A DNA stretch of 49,877 nt from Bacteroidales bacterium (GTDB taxonomy: Bacteria > Bacteroidota > Bacteroidia > Bacteroidales > UBA12077), in assembly GCA_013138975.1 (NCBI GenBank), contig WTBR01000095.1:1-49877 (forward strand). Direction: 5' to 3'. The position numbers were made by a program, and so were the translations under genes. The notes beneath the pieces are model-generated. The model did no database searches, was not told the DNA's origin, and was given only the letters and a program-made list of their open reading frames with translations. Numbering within the stretch: the stretch's first letter is position 1; every line of letters begins with the position of its first letter. Shown one piece after another: positions 45,123-49,877 of the stretch.

Positions 45123-45251
45123 TGGGTGTCTAAGAAGGTAGTCTTAAAGCAAAAACACTTTGACAGCTTCAGTGTGACAAGTTAATTTAAAGCAGGTGTC
45201 ACACTAAATCTGTCGAAATATAGACGATTTTTGGCTTTTTGAACAGCCTCT
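45123..45251. mobile_element. MITE-like element, copy 3 (~129 bp)
   Basis: Left end GTGGGTGTCTAAGAAGGTAG and right end CTTTTTGAACAGCCTCTGAC are diverged versions of the family ends. The core has CACTTTGACAGCTTCAGTGTGACAA and an inverted partner. More decayed than the copies at 27790 and 34264. Confidence 0.55.
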
Positions 45252-45302
45252 GACAATAATATTTTGGTCAATCTATTATAAATTTTGTTGATAAAATTCA
45301 CT

Positions 45303-45770
45303 TTATACTAGTATAGAAATTTTCATAACTATTGGCTGCACTAAGTTTTTAAAATCTTCATAGGCCAACTTAATTAGTTCATTGTGGAATCCTGCAGCAA
45401 AAGCAATTTCTTTATCTTTTGTTAATGTTTCTGCAACGTAAACTTCCATTTTATATAAATTCCCAAATGGAGGCATAGCTCCTACTTCACAGTTAGGAAA
45501 CATAGTAGTGAATTCATCCTCTTCAGCTAAGTCAACTTTTTTAGTTCCTGTTAGTTCCTTTAAAAGTCCAAAATCAATTTTATATGATGCTGGCAGTATA
45601 ACCATTGTCATTTTTCCATTTACCTTTACCATAACCGTTTTTGCTAACTCTTTACCAGATATATGTGCAGATGCTGCCACTTCCATTGCTGTGTAAGCAG
45701 GAGAATGACGAATAGTAACATACTTAATAGCGTTACTATCTAAGTAATCTTTTACTTTTTTTATGGGCAT
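45303..45770 (-). CDS. YbaK/EbsC-family aminoacyl-tRNA deacylase domain protein
   Basis: 155 residues of the YbaK/prolyl-tRNA editing fold: HSPAYTAMEVAASAHISGKELAKTVMVK, then GTKKVDLAEEDE and FPNCEVGAMPPFGNL, which shape the deacylase pocket. Free-standing members remove wrongly attached amino acids from tRNA. Which amino acid it edits cannot be told. Monocistronic. Confidence 0.85.
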   Translation of the reverse strand: MPIKKVKDYLDSNAIKYVTIRHSPAYTAMEVAASAHISGKELAKTVMVKVNGKMTMVILPASYKIDFGLLKELTGTKKVDLAEEDEFTTMFPNCEVGAMPPFGNLYKMEVYVAETLTKDKEIAFAAGFHNELIKLAYEDFKNLVQPIVMKISILV

Positions 45771-45918
45771 AATAAATCTTGTTAATCTGAATATATAAAC
45801 AATTTGCGTACGTTATATTATTCTTATAACGAAGGAGAGTATAGTTGGATATCTTTATGTATTTTTGATAAGATATTTTCTGCAAATTTACAAAACAACA
45901 GACCTAAAGTCAATTATA

Positions 45919-46371
45919 ATGAGCCATAATAATATACTAAATAGTTTAGGCTCATGCGGAATTTATTGCTCAAAATGCTTTGCATATAAAGATGGAATCA
46001 TAAAACAATTAAGTTCCGACTTAAAAGAAAATCTGGGAAATTTCGATATTTATGCAGAACGATTTGTTAATCTCCTCAACGAAGCTGTTTTCGAAAAATA
46101 TCCTGACTTTAAAGAAATGCTTAATCATTTCTCGAATGTTGAATGCGGTGGTTGTAGAAAAGATGAATGTAAGCTTTTTGTTGATTGTAAGGTAAAACAA
46201 TGCTCAAAAGATCATTTGGTTGACTTTTGTTTCGAATGTTCTGAATTCCCTTGTACCCAACATGGATTTGATGAGCATCTGGAAAAACGTTGGTTAACAA
46301 TTCAAAATAAAATGAAAGAAAATGGTGTGCAAAGCTATTTTAATGAAATTAAAGATATACCTCGTTATTAA
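45919..46371 (+). CDS. DUF3795 cysteine-rich protein
   Basis: 150 residues from the ATG at 45919 (an ATG at 45865 gives a less likely extension). It holds many cysteines in paired motifs: SCGIYCSKC near the start, ECGGCRKDEC in the middle, CKVKQC and CFECSEFPC toward the end. This is the DUF3795 pattern, probably a zinc or Fe-S protein. Function unknown. Divergent from the YbaK-type gene. Confidence 0.82.
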   Translation: MSHNNILNSLGSCGIYCSKCFAYKDGIIKQLSSDLKENLGNFDIYAERFVNLLNEAVFEKYPDFKEMLNHFSNVECGGCRKDECKLFVDCKVKQCSKDHLVDFCFECSEFPCTQHGFDEHLEKRWLTIQNKMKENGVQSYFNEIKDIPRY

Positions 46372-46473
46372 AATTTTAGTATCAAGATGTGAGTATTGAG
46401 CTATTTCTATTTGATTTTAATCAAAAAGTCAAAATAATAAATGCCTCACATCATATCACTTGCACCTTTTATC

Positions 46474-46515
46474 CTGTATCTTGTATCCTGTATCCTGTAT
46501 CCTGTATCCTGTATC
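46474..46515. repeat. Heptanucleotide minisatellite (CTGTATC)n
   Basis: Six tandem heptamers, five CTGTATC and one TTGTATC, ending 11 bases from the stop of the LytTR regulator. Same family as 32252-32300. Confidence 0.88.
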
Positions 46516-46525
46516 TTTTTACTAA

Positions 46526-47236
46526 TCAATTTAATCGTTTTAAAACATCATCTTTATAATTTCGTCCGATCGTGAATTTTCTTTCTCCAATTTCTACATA
46601 TGCTGATGTAAAAACATCAATTTTTGATAAGTTAATTATGTATGATCTATGTATTCGAATAAAATTATTGTTTGGTAATTCATCCTCAATTCCCGAAAGT
46701 CTTTCATAACAAATAATAGAAAGGTCTTTTGTGTGGACTTTTATATAATTATCAAGACTTTCAACAAACAAAATTTCATCAAATTTGATTTTATAATTTT
46801 TCTTATCCGATTTTAAGATAATGTAATCCTTTTCTTGAATTTCAGCACTTTCAGACGTTTGAATTATTTCTGCTTGCGAAAGGAATTTATTTATTGCTTT
46901 TAAAAATCGTTCAAAAGAAATTGGCTTTACTAAATAATCTAAGGCATCAAGTTCAAATGCATCAACAGCAAAGTTTCTGTATGCTGTGGTGAATATTACT
47001 TTAGGTGGATTCTTGAGAGTCTTTAGAAATTCAATGCCGGAAATACCGGGCATATTTATATCAAGAAAAAGTAAATCGATTTTTTCTTTATTCAATATTT
47101 CAATTGCATCAATGGCTTTTGTAAAACCCTTTAAACATTCAATGTTTTCAAACTTTTCGAGATGCTCTTGTATTACCCGAATAGCAATCGGTTCATCATC
47201 AATTATTACACTTTTATATTTCGATTTACAGCTCAT
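46526..47236 (-). CDS. LytTR-type response regulator
   Basis: 236 residues: an N-terminal receiver domain with phospho-acceptor Asp59 (LLFLDINMPG), Thr/Lys switch residues (TTAYR, LVKP), then a C-terminal LytTR DNA-binding domain (about 135-236: FVESLDNYIKVHT, FIRIHRSYIINL). The LytS-like kinase lies 592 bases upstream on the same strand and is the natural partner. The 202-bp tandem repeats lie between the two genes. Confidence 0.92.
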   Translation of the reverse strand: MSCKSKYKSVIIDDEPIAIRVIQEHLEKFENIECLKGFTKAIDAIEILNKEKIDLLFLDINMPGISGIEFLKTLKNPPKVIFTTAYRNFAVDAFELDALDYLVKPISFERFLKAINKFLSQAEIIQTSESAEIQEKDYIILKSDKKNYKIKFDEILFVESLDNYIKVHTKDLSIICYERLSGIEDELPNNNFIRIHRSYIINLSKIDVFTSAYVEIGERKFTIGRNYKDDVLKRLN

Positions 47237-47317
47237 TTTATTTAAATACTTAATATTATTTTGCGTTCATTTCATATTCCTCAAACCTTATTAAAAAGTT
47301 ATTCAAAAGTTGTTAAA

Positions 47318-47790
47318 ACACTTCAACATCCCGATAGCTATCGGGACAGTGTGACAATCAGAATTTAAACTACTTGTCATATTGAGCATGAAACTTAAAT
47401 TAATGTTAGGTGCTTAGCGGATTTACTTATTATCATCTTGCATTTTTTATCCTTACATAAAACCTAATTTAGAGAACCGCTTAGCACCTTATATAGTTAT
47501 AAATTCCAAAATTGTTAATACACTTCGACATCCCGATAGCTATCGGGACAGTGTGACAACCTGAATTTAAACTACTTGTCATATTGAGCATGAAACTTAA
47601 ATTAATGTTAGGTGCTTAGCGGATTTACTTATTATCATCTTGCATTTTTTATCCTTTTATAAAACCTAATTTAGAGAACAGCTTAGCACCATATATAGTT
47701 ATAAATTCCAAAATTGCTAATACACTTCGACAAGCTCAGTGTGACAATCTGAATTTAAACTACTTGTCATATTGAGCTTGTCGAAATATG
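47318..47790. repeat. 202-bp tandem repeats between kinase and regulator genes
   Basis: Copies start at 47318, 47520 and 47722 (period exactly 202); the third is partial. Copies 1 and 2 carry CCCGATAGCTATCGGG, a perfect palindrome, where copy 3 has the CAAGCTCAG form of the common CTTCGACAAGCTCAG repeat. Each full copy also holds GTGCTTAGCGG and CCGCTTAGCAC (or GCTTAGCAC), a second inverted pair. No ORF. Confidence 0.9.
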
Positions 47791-47828
47791 AATGTTTAAG
47801 ACTGGCACATTAATTACAATGCTCTCCA

Positions 47829-48914
47829 TTAAGATCTTTTATCCAAATCAATTTCTAGTTTAACTTTAAATATATTTTCATTATTTATAATATCCAACTG
47901 ATATTTATCTCTATAAATTAATTCCAATCGCTCTTTAATATTTTTTAATCCTATCCCCTTACCCTCTTGATTTAAATATTTATCCTTTATTTCTTTCGAA
48001 AGGCTATTTTCTATTTCGAACATCAATTTTATTTCTGTAATATTTAATTTCATATGAATAAAGCATTCATTTGGATTATGAAAACCGTGTTTAAAGGCAT
48101 TTTCAACAAAGGGAAATAAAACCAATGGTGCGATTTTTATATTACCTTTTTCTCCTGAAACATTAAAATCTACATTGAAATTTTCATCATGACGAACACG
48201 TTCCAAATCAATATAGTCCTTTATAAATTTAATCTCATCTTCTAAACTAACCATCGGTTTATCGCATTTATATAACATATAATCTAATAAATCTGATAAC
48301 TTCACAATTACTTCTCTTGAACTTTCCACATCTTCCTTTACTAATCCGAATAAGTTATTGAGCATATTAAATAAAAAATGTGGATGAATCTGTCCTTGCA
48401 GAAGTTTAAGGTTTGCCTCTTTTAATTTTAATTCTGTTAACTGTTTCTGCTTTTCAATACTATCTTTTTCTATTAATCGACGATACGACTCTTTAATAAA
48501 ATGAATAACAACTGCCATAATAACGATCAGGTAATTTCCTGCAATCAATATCAAAATATCATCTTGTTGTGGAATAATTAAACTAGGAAGATAATATCCA
48601 CTATAAAGTAAAATAAGAATTACCGAAAAAGATATAAGCCAAAACGTAAAAATAAATACAGCAAACATGATGTATATAAACAAAAATATTTTTCCTGTAA
48701 ATAGAAATTGAGGAATTATATAGTTGTTTATTGTTTTTGTAATAAAAAAGCTGGCTGTAACTATTAAGCACACTAAAACTATTCGATATTGCAAATCGTA
48801 ATCTCTATTGCTAAATATAAAAAACATTAAACTAGCTGCTAATAACCAATATACAACATGCCATATCCAATTGCTTTTCTTTATTACTAAATTATATAAT
48901 TTCTGATCTTCCAT
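47829..48914 (-). CDS. LytS/YpdA-type sensor histidine kinase
   Basis: 361 residues: four hydrophobic segments in the first ~150 residues with no large sensor domain, then the His_kinase domain with QIHPHFLFNMLNNL (phospho-acceptor His179), and an ATP-binding domain with FPFVENAFKHGF and GKGIGLKNIKERL. It should phosphorylate the LytTR regulator at 46526. Membrane-embedded sensing of envelope state or a small ligand is likely. Confidence 0.92.
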   Translation of the reverse strand: MEDQKLYNLVIKKSNWIWHVVYWLLAASLMFFIFSNRDYDLQYRIVLVCLIVTASFFITKTINNYIIPQFLFTGKIFLFIYIMFAVFIFTFWLISFSVILILLYSGYYLPSLIIPQQDDILILIAGNYLIVIMAVVIHFIKESYRRLIEKDSIEKQKQLTELKLKEANLKLLQGQIHPHFLFNMLNNLFGLVKEDVESSREVIVKLSDLLDYMLYKCDKPMVSLEDEIKFIKDYIDLERVRHDENFNVDFNVSGEKGNIKIAPLVLFPFVENAFKHGFHNPNECFIHMKLNITEIKLMFEIENSLSKEIKDKYLNQEGKGIGLKNIKERLELIYRDKYQLDIINNENIFKVKLEIDLDKRS

Positions 48915-49127
48915 AATCTAAATCAAAGATACTATATTAAATATTTCAATTATCTGTTGCATAAATAATTTATGTAAACAACCACTTGGCAACCCTAAAT
49001 GCAAATAATCCATTTAGAAACTTGAACTTGTTATCAAGCGCATAAAAATGTACCTTGGCGTAAATATTTTTTCAATTTGATTAATCGTTCATAATATTGA
49101 TCCAGTATTAATCAAAACAAAAAAATT

Positions 49128-49499
49128 ATGGTAGTAAAACATTTATTTGAAGGAGGTCCAGCTTTCATGTCAGTAATTTATGCAATGTGGATTGTTGTTA
49201 TATTTATTGTCATTAGATTCCTCATAAACTATTTCTCCGACAAAAAAGATTTGCAAAAATTAACGAAACAAAATTCAATCATTCTGTTCGTAGGAAGTTT
49301 TACATTCTTATTAGGTCTAACTGGTCAAATGATAGGAATGTATCACGCTTTAGATTCTGTTCAAAAAGCTGGAGATATTCAACTATCCCTCATTGCAGGC
49401 GGAATTAGAGTTACGCTTATAGCTCCCTTATATGGATTTGGTTTATTGTTAATTTCCAGCATTATTTGGTTTTTATTTAGAAATCTATTGCGCAAATAA
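49128..49499 (+). CDS. Small MotA/TolQ/ExbB-like membrane protein
   Basis: 123 residues with three hydrophobic segments. The last two (FTFLLGLTGQMIGMYHAL and GGIRVTLIAPLYGFGLLLIS) match the paired helices of the proton-channel family, including the GxxGT-like and GI..AL..P..G patterns. It is shorter than normal ExbB (about 200 or more) and has no ExbD/TolR gene next to it. It is divergent from the sensor kinase 213 bases away, so it may be a target of that system. Role unknown. Confidence 0.7.
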   Translation: MVVKHLFEGGPAFMSVIYAMWIVVIFIVIRFLINYFSDKKDLQKLTKQNSIILFVGSFTFLLGLTGQMIGMYHALDSVQKAGDIQLSLIAGGIRVTLIAPLYGFGLLLISSIIWFLFRNLLRK

Positions 49500-49519
49500 T
49501 AATCTAAAATATATTTGTT

Positions 49520-49555
49520 ATCAGGCATTCTTTTTAAGTTTGCCTGATTTTTTTT
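49520..49555 (+). terminator. Rho-independent terminator
   Basis: ATCAGGCA (49520-49527) / TGCCTGAT (49541-49548) followed by seven T residues, 20 bases after the stop of the ExbB-like gene. Confidence 0.9.
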
Positions 49556-49603
49556 GGAAGATATTCATCATGTCCAAATGCACTATTATTACTACAAAAA
49601 ACT

Positions 49604-49748
49604 ATTACCTAATATCTGCAAGTAAATTTTCATTCATTTAAATATTAAGTAAATAGCCGTGCCATGGTTAAAAATATAGATTACATAAAATTACAATCAA
49701 CTTACTGATTATTAATAAATTCGTGCCACACTTTGCGGATTTAAGGTG
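49604..49748. repeat. Dispersed ~145-bp intergenic repeat, copy 2
   Basis: Matches 24034-24178 in the same orientation (AAATTTTCATTCATTTAAAT core, then GCCGTGCCATGG, GATTATTAATAAATTCGTG, TTTGCGGATTTAAG). The remaining bases to the window end (49749-49877) show nothing recognisable. Confidence 0.7.
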
Positions 49749-49877
49749 TTATACCAACTAAACACCAAAATGAGCTATATAATTCGTTTCTTTTTCACTT
49801 ATATTTCTTCAAAAAACAAAACCGTAACTACTGCTATGCTTGTATTTTTTGAATCATCTAAGCAAAAAATAATTCAA

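Noticed and set aside
47318..47790. Possible CRISPR array between kinase and regulator
   Set aside because: Only two and a half units of 202 bp without short repeats or variable spacers, and no cas genes in the window.
1..49877. tRNA, rRNA or riboswitch genes
   Set aside because: I saw no cloverleaf-like, rRNA-like or known aptamer sequence when reading the spacers; a covariance-model scan would be needed to be certain.

Overview
The window is AT-rich DNA from a member of the Bacteroidota. Several promoters match the phylum's -33 TTTG / -7 TAnnTTTG pattern, and some reach the full TTTG-N19 form. It also carries lipoproteins with Bacteroidota-type signals, LytS/LytTR sensor pairs, a RapZ-C/AmgK/MurU-type operon, a double-glycine leader peptide and many small dispersed repeats. 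The order cannot be fixed from the sequence alone. No rRNA, tRNA or CRISPR array was seen.

Left part (1-24 kb). The first ~119 bases look like the 5' end of a group II intron lying just past a terminator. Next comes a minus-strand operon of two AAA/STAND-like ATPases (one carrying 33-residue Sel1/TPR-like repeats) and pbpC (PBP1C). It diverges from a thioester-containing alpha-2-macroglobulin lipoprotein gene, so the familiar pbpC/alpha-2-macroglobulin pair is kept but two ATPases are inserted in it. Then follow an ECF sigma factor with a small membrane partner, a secreted protein of unknown function, an M3 peptidase lipoprotein, a possible small RNA, a DUF554/AmgK-like/RapZ-C/MurU-like operon (probable MurNAc recycling), nhaA, a membrane-anchored protein with an ART-like look, and a flavin reductase/NTF2-like pair.

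Middle part (24-37.6 kb). A repeat mosaic holds a 56-residue CxxC protein gene. It is followed by a TYW1-like radical SAM protein, a U32-like four-cysteine protein, a chemotaxis receptor and a minus-strand export cluster (TetR, outer-membrane beta-barrel, ABC ATPase, two MacB/LolCE-like permeases, LolA-like protein). A SIR2-TPR protein with its own promoter and an AlkD-like HEAT protein come next.

Right part (37.6-49.9 kb). The standout is a tandem array with a ~1.6 kb period of four caspase-like (C14) lipoprotein genes. All keep the His/Cys dyad, and three carry a CQKEE sequence resembling a surface-export signal. Each is paired with a decaying 3' copy of the neighbouring alkD gene and flanked by 11-bp inverted repeats. 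A leftover promoter region and a four-cysteine GG-leader peptide gene sit at the array's left edge. The window ends with a YbaK-type deacylase, a DUF3795 protein, a LytTR regulator and LytS-like kinase separated by 202-bp tandem repeats, and a small ExbB-like protein. At least three MITE-like elements and several other repeat families fill the spacers.
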